Shown in pieces: positions 1 through 11,600 of a stretch of 56,704 nt of DNA. The DNA comes from Perkinsus olseni (Eukaryota > Perkinsozoa > Perkinsida). The translations under genes and the position numbers were made by a program. Below the pieces are notes generated by a model. That model had not been told where the DNA came from, ran no database searches, and saw only the letters and a program-made list of their open reading frames with translations. Position 1 is the first letter of the stretch. Each line of letters begins with the position of its first letter. The stretch is from assembly GCA_013115125.1 (NCBI GenBank), contig JABANN010000178.1:1-56704 (forward strand). Reading direction: 5' to 3'.

Positions 1-637
1 CACGATTGCCCTGTTTTTAGTAAGAGTTAGTATTTTGCGCCAATCGGCTCGTTTGGTTAAAGTGTTACATCAGGTATAAGCTTGTTTCGGACTGCGATCC
101 GTTTAGAAAAAGATTGGAAAAAGTAGCCCGGATTGTTACCAAATTCGGTCAAAATTCCCACAAAAATTTCTGTGGGCAAGCACTGCAGAAATCAACGCGT
201 GGCGGCAAAACAATTCTAGGCACCATTCATCTTTATGAGAGGCTTGAGCTGTTGTGCGCAACTTACACCATTCGAAAGCAATCCAAATTTCTGATTTAGT
301 GAGTGTGGTCTGTCGTTCCGGTATTCAAACCTCAGATGGATGAGATCAGCTATGAAAAATTTGGACCGGATTGTATCAGCTGGCTGCGACGATTCTATTT
401 GAGAAGTCTCCCAATGATGATCTGACGAAATAGCATGGCGCCCTCAGCGTGGTCCAGTCGACTGATGATAGTTCTATCGCTATTAATAGACCAGAGGCGC
501 TCATACCAACTCTTACTTAACGGGCAGAAGTATTACTGAAAAGGCGGTGTACTAGCTGTATAACATCGCTACACATTGAGTTAACCCAACCCCACTCGGG
601 ATGGTAGAAGATATTCTTTCACGCAGTAGTATTTCGT

Positions 638-2045
638 TTGACGTCCGTGTCGAGGCAGTACAAGGTTCGGAGGTTCGGAAAATGTTCGGAAGTGTTCCTC
701 TCCCACGTAGAACGCAGTAGACTCGCTACCTGTTGGCTGATCTGTTTGTGTAAGATTTCAATGGTGTTGATAGGTGATTATCTGGAGCATTCATCCACGC
801 TATTGGTGGTACTACACTCGGACTACTTCTCTCGTCTCTGGTGCGTCTACGAGTTTGCCTGCTTTCTAAGAAGGCACAAGCCCAAGGATGTGCATATCAT
901 ATCACCTCAAGGGGTCACACTATGTCTGTTGAGACCGATTCTGGCGCTCTTTTTGAAGCTTATCAAAGGCAGTTTTGTAGAGGGGGTAAGTTCTTCTGTT
1001 ATTATTCATCGACTCATGGGGCTCAGCGTGATTGGTTTCGATCGATCTGAGAAGACAGTGCGAAATAGGTCCCTATTTTGACCATCACCGCTATCGGAGT
1101 CCTACTTAGTAGTAGTGACCGGGTCGAAGTATTTTTCCTTTCAGCCGAGGGATTATCTCGTCTCCATCATGACCGGCCTTGTATGGCTACTGATCGATAT
1201 GATTGCAGTCTGTGAATTGTCGGACTACACCTCGAGGACTCTTAGCCATAGCATTGCGGTATGTGGGGTGCGGGGGTCGAACCTGCGCCCTACCGTCGTC
1301 TATTTTGCCAGACACCTCTGCGATCATTCAAGATTTCTGAGACACAGTGTGCTTTCGAAAGCGATAGACAGTACATCTACGATAATATTGAGCACGACTA
1401 TGGACGGGTGAGTGGAGAGAATTGCCGGCAAAGTTTTTCGGAGTTTCGTGACCCTCAGATGAGTCTGTTCGAGAACTTCATACGAGAGCGTGTGAGTCAA
1501 TCACTGATTGACGCTCACTTGAGAGTTCCCTGTTTGACATGCGTTGCGATGTCGATCCCCATGTTCTGGCTTGCTCTGGAGAAAACTGTGGAATGGGTCA
1601 CATCGGGAGAGGTGATACACAACTGAAGTTAGCGCGCGCCATTGTGATCGATTTGTGATGGTATCAGATAAATCACCCCGGCATTTTCATAGCAGCCGAG
1701 TTGTTGATGATCACGGTCTACATCAATGTGACCTATCCAATCGCAGTGAGTCTCATGATAAGAGTCCGAAGGTGCATCAAGTCAAAGTTCATAATAGCCT
1801 TCGTGCTCACATTGGGGGCATGTGTGGCACAAGTAATGACTGCGGGGATCGAACCGGGGACCTTTGGGATGACAGCTGTCTTTCAGACCTTTGTTCGTAA
1901 ATGTTCGACTGCCGGGCCCAAGTGGTTCCCATTGGTTATGGCCTCTGCGTTGCTCCATGCCTTCGCCGTCGCATGGTTGCATCGGAGTCTGTGGCCGTCC
2001 GGCATGCTCCCGCCGATTGATAGATGCGCCCCCACGGTGCATTAA
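638..2045 (+). CDS. TIR-like domain membrane protein, multi-exon, start unresolved
   Basis: A coding stretch around 750-900 contains SDYFSRLWCVYEFACFL followed by KPKDVHII. This resembles the TIR-domain box with S-x(n)-WC-x-x-E and the conserved helix after it, as seen in large protist families of TIR-like proteins. A later exon (about 1312-1410) carries FKISETQCAFESDRQYIYDNI, a cysteine and acidic motif that I associate with the same family. The C-terminal part (1701-2045) has a hydrophobic segment, KFIIAFVLTLGACVAQ, that could span a membrane, and ends at the stop at 2045. The exons are separated by short introns, two of which hold tRNA-like sequence (separate entries). The 5' exons and start codon are not clear; 1-637 may hold further exons but I recognise nothing there. 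What is seen: the motifs and open frames. What is inferred: that they form one gene. Function unknown; TIR folds act in NAD cleavage or signalling. Confidence 0.45.
1259..1311 (+). other. Putative 53-nt intron containing antisense tRNA T-arm-like sequence
   Basis: This stretch starts GTATGT and ends TTTTGCCAG, and its removal joins two open frames of the TIR-like gene. Inside it, GCGGGGGTCGAACCTGCGC reads on the minus strand as a T-arm (GGTTCGACC loop) followed by an acceptor-like 3' end. The match to the invariant TTCGA core is direct; that it derives from a tRNA is inference. Confidence 0.45.
1833..1886 (+). other. Putative 54-nt intron containing antisense tRNA 3'-half-like sequence
   Basis: The segment begins GTAATG and ends CTTTCAG. 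It is a multiple of three without a stop, so it could also be coding. On the minus strand it reads CTGTCATCCCAAAGG and then CCCCGGTTCGATCCCCGC, which looks like an anticodon-stem remnant followed by a T-arm with a G/C-rich stem. It resembles the intron at 1259-1311 in both position of the T-arm and antisense orientation. Confidence 0.4.
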
Positions 2046-2537
2046 CAGCTGTAATATTCCCTTCTACTGATCTCTCTTTTCACTGTTGTACGGACGGTGC
2101 TATGCTGGAACGCTGGAGCCGGCTTTTTGGTGACTGTGAGGGATTTTTTACATGTGGAATAGGTCGACGCTGTCTCTCCACAGGTTGATAGGATACGCCC
2201 ATGGCTATCCTACAGAGACTTGCTTCTCCCAACCTGTTTGCTGTATTCTCTCACCAGCTGAGGGCTCATTAGCAAGCTTTTCCCCGTACAGCCGTCCGTC
2301 GATTCTCATCTTTTTCTCGAAATGACCGTCGCGAAGGGCCGCCGCCCTCTTCCCCTTGTAGCGCTCTAGATGGTAGTCTTTGCTGGCTCTGAGGAGTGCA
2401 CGCGTTTAGTTACCTGTCAATGTGGTCGTCGGCTGGGTTGAGAATGCTACTGGCAGCGTCGTATAAGGGCGATATATGAGCTCACGGGTGGAGGATTGTG
2501 CGAGAGGCATTGCGTCGTCAGGATGTTTCCATCCTCT

Positions 2538-3870
2538 TTAACGCAATGTGTAGGGCTATGGTCAGTCGACGATGTCCAGACCTGGCTAGAGTTCGTCAAT
2601 CTCAAGCGGGAATACGGCGAAGCGTTGAGAGCGGCCAAGGTAGTAGCGGACCTCGGGTCGCATGGAGAGGGACAAGAGGCTTGGCGAGTACACAGTAATT
2701 TGAATGGTTCTCAAAGAGTACGAGCTCAGTCGGCTAATGGGCTTTTCGTGTGCTCGCCTAGTCGATCGAGGGAATCGAAGTGACGCACCTGGAGGGAAGC
2801 GAAAATATAAAATGGGGACTCAGCCGAACACTAGTGAAATTTACTCCAAATCAGATGGATAAGTGGACAGTAAAGTCAGTGGATATGGACAGTAAAATTG
2901 TCTCACTAGGTCGACGGAGCGAAGCTTATCCGGTTGACAGCGGACGTTGATGGTAACGTGTTCGGATCATCGGTGAGCACTGGCGTTCGGAGCCTGCTGG
3001 AGGAGGCACTGAGACCCTTGCTCGAGGTGGGGGTACTACTTTAGGATGGGGAGAGAGATCATATATCCAGGCCCATCGGAGCGGAGCGTCCTCGTTCCCG
3101 CGGTCACTGGCCGCTAAGGGAATTTGCGATTGGAACGTAGAGGAGGTTCAGGACTGGCTGGGGTACATTGGGTTGAAGGAGAAATACGGACCGGCATTGA
3201 AAGCTGCCAAGGTGGGAGGACTCGGGTCGGGTCGTTGACGATAGAGAAGTGGTGAATCCGGCTGGGGGATACGAGATCGAGCTTGACAGTCTTCACGTGG
3301 TGGCGATCGACCATTCCTGTACTTGTGAGGGATCGGCCTAGGATGAAATGGTTCGATGGAGATACGCCCCATCTCTGTCGCTCTTTGTGCATAAGAAGTA
3401 TGCTGGTTATAGTTCTACGTAATCATACGTGCTTCGCTCCGCTGTGTTCAAGACGCCAGAATTGGACTCTAGAGCCCATAGATGGACAAGCATTTTCTGT
3501 TTGCTCTTCGACGCGGAGTGCGATTGGCATCACTTGATAATTGGCCGGTAAAACTTTCGTACGCCGTTACTCATGGGTCATCTATCATGACACGCAATTG
3601 CCTCTGTTCAATTCCAATGAAATGCCGTGTGCTGCTAGGTGAAAGGGCTGGAACTCCTGTATATGATGTCGGCTATACCTGAAAGTCCCTTTCGGGAGAC
3701 GGGGGTCGGTCCGGAGACCCTTGCGAGAGTGGAAGAGGCGCTGAAGAAGAAGGTAGGGAGAGAAGTTGGGGAGAGTATCCTTCCTTCGGCAATCGCACCG
3801 TCGGTCGGATGTATGGGCTTGGTAGCCTGCCGGGCGAGTCGCTGCCGAGAGGCCTCCTATCAGCTCTTAT
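2538..3870 (+). CDS. SAM-domain protein exons (tandem SAM exon), ends unresolved
   Basis: Two exons of parallel design code for the first half of a SAM domain: one near 2552-2640 (LWSVDDVQTWLEFVNLKREY, then GEALRAAK before a GT donor) and one near 3125-3211 (WNVEEVQDWLGYIGLKEKYG, then PALKAAK before a GT donor). An exon at about 3642-3752 supplies the second half after the second copy (GLELLYMMSAIPESPF, then ETGVGPETLARVEEALKKK). Joined, the second set makes a full-length SAM domain of about 65 residues. The first copy has only a weak second half (GTETLARG near 3015). SAM domains mediate protein-protein or RNA contacts. The next coding modules downstream are FHA and RING on the same strand, so this may be the N-terminal part of one large gene, but I cannot prove continuity. 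Stretches between 3870 and 4475 show no recognisable exon. Confidence 0.5.
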
Positions 3871-4475
3871 GAATCCACCGGTCTATTTGTTACTTTGCGT
3901 GGTGGCGGATTCAGCCTTCGTACGGCGGTCCACAGTCAGCAGCTATTATTATACGTTGCAGCCAACCCACGGTCTCTCGGACTATCACTTCATCCCTTTG
4001 TGGAGGCGCGCTACGGATCGGCCCTGACTGTAGGTTCAGGGGTTGCAATATTCGCCGCTGGAAGCAGGGGTCGTAGCGGAGCGAAGCAGCAGACTGATGT
4101 TGGGTCAACTGGAGAACGGCGCTGTTAGTGGGGAAGGTAGGTCTCTTCACACGGGCGCTATCAACACCCTCCTATCCGCGTTTCGATGAAGTCATTCGGT
4201 GAGCCTAGCCGTTCGTGGAGCCTTTCCGCACAATAGTTGGTTCATGATTATGCTGGGCGTTCCCCGTGATTTTCTATTCAGTTACGCTCGATCAGCTGAG
4301 GTTGTGCGATACCTTCGAGTTTCGAAATAACCTCCTGCGGTGCGGACGAAGTCGATCAGGGAACGACGTAGTGGTCTTTGATAGTAAGTTCAGGGCGGAT
4401 GCGATGGGAGATTATGATCGCTACTGAAGATCGTCCGGACGTGGCATACGCTCGTTGAGTTAATAGCCTTTTTTG

Positions 4476-4598
4476 GTATGTATTTCTTGTTGCCTACTTC
4501 AAGGCGGTGCCGAGTAGCTCGCGGTCATTCCCGAGGTTGTGGGTTCGATTCCCGGTGACTGCGCTAAAAGCGGCTTTCCCGCTGTTCGCTCGTCCCAG
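4476..4598 (+). other. tRNA-derived-like sequence, possibly within an intron
   Basis: A GTATGT at 4476 and a CCCAG at 4598 could bound an intron. Within it, 4504-4562 has a B-box-like GGTTCGATTCC, a partial T stem, and GCGGTGC against GACTGC, which form a weak acceptor pairing. There is no convincing anticodon arm, so this is not a functional tRNA. It could be a decayed tRNA or a tRNA-derived SINE. Low confidence. Confidence 0.25.
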
Positions 4599-4639
4599 CG
4601 GCAGCGGCGGCATGCAAATCCGTGGATCCCTTCCGGATT

Positions 4640-5468
4640 TTTTCTCGCTCTAGGTCTCCTCCTACCTCAGGTACTATGAGCCGCCGACACTTCGAGGTGG
4701 AGGTAGACAGCATGGAGTCGGACACCGCATTCGTAGGTATCGCTGACAGATGCTGTGTGAGGCTGATCATGCCTGCTGTTATTCGATTACGTGGTTCGTG
4801 TCTCCGGGCTGGAGCCGTTTGTAGAGGAATACGGCAGCGTGTGGTATTCAGCATGGTTTTTTTTCGGAGGCGTGAAGAACTCTTCTCTGATCATCGTGGT
4901 TTTTGGCTAGGCATTCGGAGAGCCCTAGTCGCTTAAAGCAGCGCATCCTGTTGTTCGTGTCGTCATCAGGTGAGGGACATGGGTAGTTCAACAGGGACGT
5001 TCATCATGGTCCCCTACGCCCGAGTGGAGGCTGATGATATTGAGGATTTCGAGTGTGAAATGCCTGCACGACTGCGGTTGGGATGGCGTAAGCAGCTTGG
5101 TGGCAATAGAGGCCGAGGAAGATGCTCCCATCGTCACGAGGCAGCACACTAGCGACTTGCGGGGCGGCGTTGGAATTTCGTGGCGCAGTGACGAATGGTG
5201 GCGACCGGGCGGGCGTATCTGCCGTTGTAAAAGCTTACGTTCTCTGCTCGCGTGGCATCATGTGAGGTGGCATCCCTTACAGCACAGCCGAGCCCTTTTA
5301 TTTGCCGTGATCATGAGTGATGTCTCAGGTACGGATGTGTATGTATGTACCCGAGTATGTGATGAGGATGAAAATAGGTTAGGGATCTCTGTTGAAGTGG
5401 AGATAGGCTTTGGGGAGGACGCTGGCAGTGGTGGGTCGGCGATGGTCGGGGAAAGTGCTAGCTCGTGA
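4640..5468 (+). CDS. FHA-domain protein, first FHA module
   Basis: An exon near 4673-4733 reads TMSRRHFEVEVDSMESDTAF, matching the SRRHxxV core of forkhead-associated domains. After a long intron, an exon at about 4970-5090 reads VRDMGSSTGTFIMVPYARVE, the matching second half (D-x-G-S-S-x-G-T). FHA domains bind phosphothreonine through these R, S, H and N/T positions. A final exon (about 5330-5468) holds DENRLGISVEVEIGFGED and ends with a stop, so this module may be a complete gene rather than the middle of a larger one. The Asn of SSNGT is Thr here. The preceding exons that would carry the GR strand of the FHA fold are not identified. Family assignment is good; gene limits are not. Confidence 0.5.
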
Positions 5469-5713
5469 GTGGCTCGAGGAGTGTATCAGGGAGGCTTCTC
5501 ATTTAACCCAGCTACGAGCTGAGAGAGAACTCCTCATTTGAAAATTGCGAGGAATTCTCTTTCGAATTCCCTAACGCGGATATGCTCATTGAGAGTTCTC
5601 CCCAGAACATGAGATTTTCTCGACGAATGACTTGTTGCATGCGACAAGCTACGATCTGAACCCTTCATGATACGCTTCACTTGGTCCAAAAGTAGGACGT
5701 TGGACAAATAGAT

Positions 5714-5942
5714 TAGAGGTGGGCGACAGTACGGGTACGGTCTAGTACAGAGTATGATACGGGTAGTACGAGTACGGCTCCGTAACTGTACTACCCGTCG
5801 CAGCGGTTCCCTAGTACCGTACTAGTACGCTTCATTTAATACATTTAATACGTACTAGTTCTCCGTACCCGTACTAGGTTGACCGTTTGAAACGTACTCC
5901 GTACCGTACTTTCCTCGAACCCAGTACGGTTGCCCAGCTCTA
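5714..5942. mobile_element. hAT-like MITE, 229 bp, with TIRs and 8-bp target duplication
   Basis: The ends are imperfect inverted repeats: TAGAGGTGGGCGACAGTACG on the left and, read from the other strand, TAGAGCTGGGCAACCGTACT on the right. The flanks AAATAGAT (5706-5713) and AAATACAT (5943-5950) are an 8-bp target-site duplication with one mismatch. TAGAGNTGGGC ends with 8-bp duplications are typical of non-autonomous hAT elements. The interior is built of degenerate GTACGGGTACGG and GTACTAG motifs and has no open frame. A second, 5'-truncated copy lies at 35236-35428. Confidence 0.8.
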
Positions 5943-5955
5943 AAATACATGCTTG

Positions 5956-6569
5956 ATGCTCATGAGAGCCATCACCCTCCTCTCTTGGTGCTCAGTGTTC
6001 GGTCCATTCCCGTGTCGAGACGACGGCGAGAGTGTATCCCTGATAGCCGGAAGGGACCCCGAACGATGCTCGGTGGTGTTGACAGATCCGCAAGTCAGCA
6101 GCGTCCATTGTAAGTATAATCCTGTGCTGTGCGGAGCAGGAAGACAGAATGTGGAATCTTGCTCGATAGCCGGGCAGAGGGGGCTTTTGGTGGGAACTCA
6201 GGTGAGATCGTATGGGACCCAGCGAACGAGGGAATGGTGCGGATAAGGGACTTCTCCAGCACTAATCGTGAGCTTCCTGCGACTACTGATGGAGCGTATT
6301 GCGGTGCTCAGGGACATGGCATAGAGTAGGGCATTTGAACAGTGAGCAGGACCCCCCACCGTACCCGATCTATGCTGGAGATGTTATTAAGGTCAGTAGC
6401 TTTTGCAGTGCCCCCGTTGAGCCAGGTTGTGCGAATCACTAGTATGTTCTCCATTGAAGCGGGCGGCTCCAAGCGTTCCTCCTTGGTGTACCCTCGAAAG
6501 AAAGCGAAAGCTTATCGCAGATCAAAAGCTTCGTGCAGGAAAATCGGAATAAAGTTCAATTTTACGTAA
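5956..6569 (+). CDS. FHA-domain protein, second FHA module
   Basis: The exon starting near 5962 carries SLIAGRDPERCSVVLTDPQV and then SSVHC before GTAAGT. These are the GR-x(n)-D-x-x-V-S-x-x-H landmarks of an FHA domain. The next exon contains MVRIRDFSSTN (about 6231-6268), the phosphopeptide-binding SST-N loop, and a third exon ends YPIYAGDVIK (about 6359-6391), matching the last FHA strands. The frame then runs to a stop at 6569 through a basic tail (RKKAKAYRRSKASCRK). The splice join between the first two exons does not keep frame with the simplest donor/acceptor pair, so either another site is used or there is a lesion. The MITE lies directly upstream. FHA recognition is confident; gene limits are provisional. 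Confidence 0.55.
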
Positions 6570-7699
6570 TTTTAGTCAATTCAGCTGACTTGAATGTATT
6601 CTAAACTCTTCTGCTTCCTAATTTGATTTCGGTGGACGGCAGATTGTTCGATGTTGGAGCTCGCGGGAATTTATCAGGGTAAGATGTGATTGTCATCAGG
6701 CGGGTGAGGTAGCGTTCGTACTCTTCGATCGACTTGCATGGTCGGGCGTTCCGGCTGATTTGGACGACCAATCGGAGGCTGCTGGCGACGCGAGTGGAGC
6801 GAGCTCATTGGTAGGGCGGCGGCGTTGAGAGAATCCAAGAGGGCAAGATTGCTCCCCCAGTGCTACAGCCTGATAGATACAGCTTCGACGTGTATGATAG
6901 TTGCTGTTGATGGCTGAGGGTTGAGCACAATGCCGAGTCGCTGTACTTGCGTTAGGTGCTCGTTCCCACCCACCTCGAACCACCACGTGATTTGCCCATA
7001 AGGTCAAGGCATGCAGTTTCTCGACCGCGAGGGAGTAGGAGGCCTCCGATTCCTACGAGGAGCGGCCATGACTGTGAGCCGGCCACCAGAGAGCAGGCTC
7101 AGCCGGATACGGGACGGTCGGTGAGAACCTATCACGATGGACCTAGCTCGGTGAGCCACTCCGAGAGGTTTCGTCCTTGCATACTCTCTGTCAGGTCATC
7201 GAGGGTGGTGAGGGAGAGGATGGGGTACCGCAAATATTCCCTTCTGACATATTCCACGCACGGCTCGAGATGCTGGCGTCGCAGCGGGAGGCTCATGCAG
7301 TAGGTGGGCCCGGTGCAGCGTAGCTCGTCCTGTCGGTTTTGGAGGGGCCTGGGCTCGGGGGAGCGGCTCGGCCACTGTATTCCTCCACGACTCAATTGCC
7401 CACTGAGAGCGTGGAACCTCTCATCCGTACATTATACCGCAAGATAGGACTACTCGTCCGCCGTAGGACGTACCGTCCACTCGATCGTTTTACCCTCGAC
7501 GGTAGAAAGCCTAGGTGGTACCTCAGAACTCTATGAACAGCCCAATCCACTGTACTTGACTGCTTCCTATGTCATTCACTGCTTCGACTACTCGGTTCTC
7601 TGTAGGTCCCTTCAGCCCCGGCCGTGCCACGGGACACTCGTCTCCGCCGCCTGGTGAGTGAGTTCATGGCCTTTTTCTTTCTTCCCTATCATACAACTC

Positions 7700-8188
7700 G
7701 CTGAGCTGAATACCGGACGAGGGAGATGCCGTGCCCACCTTCATCCCTCAGGATAGCCTTTTTCCCGAGCTTGCTGTTGATCGAGCTTCGCCGCTGCATG
7801 GCGTGATGGAGGCCATCATCGACGGGAGTGACAACCTGGAGAACGGGCATATGAATAACGGGCAGGTCAAAGATGAGGACGCTTGCAAGGTTTGCTACGA
7901 GAGAGCAATCGATACGGTAGGACGGGATTCGTTCGGTTTTTGCCACCATCACCAACGCGGGACCGTTGAATTGTAACCCTTCGTGGTGGTGCTAGTGTGC
8001 GAGTTTTCGATGGGCTCTTTCTGCTGAGAAATGAGCGAACTACGGTTCTCGGAGTCATCTCTCAGGTGTTGGTGCCATGTGGTCACTTCGTGGTCTGCAG
8101 CGTCTGCGTGCTGAGACTGGATGATACTGACAAGCAGTGCCCGATCTGTCGGACAGCATACCAATTAGCGCAGAAGATTTTCAAGTGA
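7700..8188 (+). CDS. C3HC4 RING-finger protein, C-terminal exons
   Basis: An exon to about 7917 ends DEDACKVCYERAIDT and is followed by an intron (GTAGGA to CTCTCAG, about 7918-8066). The next exon continues VLVPCGHFVVCSVCVL, then DKQCPICRTAYQLAQKIF and a stop at 8188. The joined sequence has CxxC, CGHxxxCxxC and CPxC, a standard RING with the C-terminal position typical of IAP/MUL1-like E3 ubiquitin ligases. Upstream the exon is acidic and unstructured. An earlier possible exon is at 6697-6820 (GEVAFVLFDRLAWSGVPADL). Because SAM, FHA and RING modules follow one another on one strand, a single FHA-RING ligase (as in CHFR or RNF8, which combine FHA and RING) is possible. The start is not resolved. 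Confidence 0.6.
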
Positions 8189-8621
8189 CTAATCAAGTTC
8201 TCACCCAAAATTGGTTTAGGGCGCGACGTTAGGCTCGATCCACGAGTTCCCAAGAGTACGCAGTCAAATTAGCGCACCGGCCTAGCAGGCCGGCTCCAGT
8301 TGCGTGGGGGGGGGGGGTGTTTTCAACAATCAATTTCACATCGCCGTGATGATAGCAATTTGACCTCCGGGCCCGAGGCTCCTGCCATCGATGCTCTAGT
8401 GGTAGCTCTGAACGATGACGACGATAGTCTTATTTCCGCCTCCGTGGTGAAAATTTTGGCCTCGTCGGTTCCGGTTGAGTGAGGACACTCGCGATCAGGT
8501 CCTGAGCAGGATCGACAGCAAGATTCATCGAAGTCTACGCAAAACGATCTCCAATGCAGCCTTTCTATCTCTACTTGCGTCATGTCAAAATTGCCTCGGT
8601 CTCCCCAGTACTTGAGAGCTT
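8189..8621. other. Gap without recognised gene
   Basis: A stretch between the RING gene and the kinesin. It has a run of ten G residues near 8305 and short open frames with no recognisable motif. Confidence 0.4.
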
Positions 8622-11600
8622 ATGTTCGATGAGTGTGTCAATCGTGTACGGGTTGTGGTATTAGTTCAATTTGTCACAACCCGGATGTCAGGACCCTCAA
8701 GTCACGTGGCAGGGGTGGGTTCAGTAGCCGGCTCCCCGAGAGACGCCATCAGTGGTTTGAAGGCTAATGTTATGGTAGTGCAATACGGCAGTGTATATCG
8801 GTTGATGCTCATGATATCGAGGAGATTGTTCCTACTGAGACCCATAGTGCGTCCCGGAGAGCAGATGACTCGGAAGGGAGATAGGTTGTAGTGTACAGTA
8901 TGTGACAATCCCATCAGTTGAACACAGTATCATATCGTAGGGTGCTGTCTATTGAAATGCTAATCCGCTCGAAATTGGTCAGGTATGTGCACGCGTACGA
9001 CCGTTGTTTGGATGTGGAGCAGAGGGGACGGCACAGTGCGTTATCACTGCCTCTGATAAGAAGAGAATTGTAGGCTCGTTAACGTTACCACGTCGTCAAC
9101 CCGATGACCTGCAGGTATTGGAGGACCCCCGTCATCGAGAACTACCTAAGGAGTTCCTATTTGATCATGTCTTTGGTAGTCGCTGGTGCGCCCGGTCATG
9201 CTGAATAAGTCATGTGGTTACTAGCTCTTCCCTCTTCAACCATTGGACGCATCAATACGTTGTGTAAATCAGATTCTACTGTTACCACGTCAACAATATT
9301 CAAGACGCACGTTGCTAGAGGGATCGATGCGGCAGTAGGTCGACTGCTGCCACCCGAGAAGCTTCCCCTGCGATTATTTCAGGTTCTTTCACACGTTCCC
9401 TGTACAGTTTTCGCACACGGAGCCAGTGGCAGCGGGAAAACATTCACTATGCAGGTGAAAGAACCGGGAGAACTTTCTTCCTCAAGGCTTGGCATACGCG
9501 CGGCTCGTGTTCCGTGCCAGAGAACTCGCTGATCTTACCAGCGAGCTAGCAAAAATCCGCGAGGCGTTCGAGACTCGCCTCAGTATGTAGCGCTTGTTCA
9601 GATCTGGGTTGGTACTTCAGGGGAGGTGTGGCCTCTTAGTAGGAAGCTCCCACACGTTAGACTCACCGTATGCTCTTGAGCTTTGCCGCTTAAGGGTTTG
9701 GTGGCTTCTCATTGTCCGACCAGGAAGCTTTGCCCTACCGTGTCGTGCACCGCTCCGCTGGGCCAGCAGCGGTGGCTCATTTTATGGATGTGCCACGTGA
9801 TGGGATGCCGCTGTCTAAGATAGTGGAATACAGAGCTTCAGATAATTAACGAGGGTTCCGGCAGCCTGTAGTGGTATCGCCAGATGGCAATCATTGCCAG
9901 GCAATGACACCTCCGCTCAGGCTGTCACTGCTACGGATCGATAGGGGCTCGCTTCATCGCCGGCGATGGCTGACTGCCATGCTCAGGCTGTCCGAGATCG
10001 ATTCTCCTTTGGGAGCTCTTTATCTGATATCTCACGATATGTTTCTACCCCCCATCTTGATGTGATCATGTCTGATCCGGACGGATAATGCTACGAATGA
10101 AGAAGATCTCATCGACTGCTTGATGTCATGCCAAAGATACACCAAGTGCAGGAAGGGTACATGTTTGAGGCTGCGGAAGGCAAAACTGAGCTGGCGAATG
10201 AATTTCCCGAAGCAACTGAGCGTAGATAGTGCGTTCGGCATCGAGGGTGACAGACAGCTTCCAGGACTCTGATTAAGAAATGCCTTCTGCGAGATCCGAG
10301 ACCCTATGTGGGGCCTTGGCGGACCTGAGAGGCTCCTGCTTCCTGCCTGAGGCATATGTAGGGTTTACCTACCCAGAAAATGTGTACGTCGACAAAGAAT
10401 GCTGCGGCAATACTGGTGGCGTCATGGCGAGACATCTTCCCGAAGCTCTCATTGTCCGGTTAGACGCATTCCACTTCATCAGTAGCTTCACAAGCGGCAT
10501 GCAACACATCAACACGTGATCTAGTGGGATGCCTATCAGAGAATAGACATGCTTGCCTCGTAGCAATGGCTTTGTGAAAGGCTCTGGCAACCGGCTTCGT
10601 AAAAAGGATCTCGGCTTGAGCGGATGAGAGCAGACGATGCTGTTATCAGCACCTCAAAATCTAGCGGACGATGAAACCGTCAGATGGTGCTACGAAATAG
10701 TTTCCTGGAAACCTGATGTGGGAGTTCTTTGCCTCAGCTCTACGAGGCAATGCCTTTTATTCAGAATAAGTTTAATCGAGGTGATAGTTGAGAATTTGAC
10801 GCGAGGGGGTGGGATTCCCACCGTGGGAATTGGAAGGGGCTATCACGAGAGTCTCGTAACGAGACTAATTCTACAACCGAAGGCCGGTTGTAGAACCAGT
10901 CAAACCAATAGAGTCACTACTAGTTGGTAGAGTCCAGTCAGCGTTTCGTTTGTCAGGGTATTGAAGGGCAGCCGGGTGGGCCAGTCGTCAGCGGAAACGA
11001 GTCTGGACTGATCCCTATGTGCGTGGAACGGATCTTTAAGCGAGTGACAAGTAAGAGAAGGCGACGTGCCGTGTGGACAATGCAGGTTCACTGCAGGTGA
11101 CATGATGGTCACGATGTCCGTCTTTGAGATCTACCAGGAAAAGGTTCGAGATCTTCTAGCTCAGAGTACTGCTGGGCGTTAGTTGGGACTCACAGAAGCT
11201 CTAGCTTACCTAGGTACGGATCAACAGCACGCGGGAGCAGGGCCAGGCGGTGGCGGCCGCCGAGGGATTGGAAGCGGTAGTCAGCCCGCTATGCTGGATA
11301 GGGATGGCGGCTTTCGAGATTTGAAGATGCTCGAAGATAGTCTCGGGCAGGTGGGCTCGTCCGAACGCCGTACTAGTCTACTCTCTACGCTTGGTTATTC
11401 AAAAAGGTGACAATTATGGGCCTCGTTGAACGAGAGGTGACCAGCTCTGGGGAGCTGCTTCAAGCGTATGAGGGGGCTATCAGCCTACGTGCCGTCGGCA
11501 GCACCGCGATCAATCAGCAGAGCTCACGGAGTCATTGCACACTTCAAATTCAAGTAGAGGATGAAACTAAGTCTGTTCACTACTCGAACAGGCAGTTCTC

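Noticed and set aside
4504-4562. Functional tRNA
   Set aside because: B-box-like T arm is present but no anticodon arm and a poor acceptor stem.
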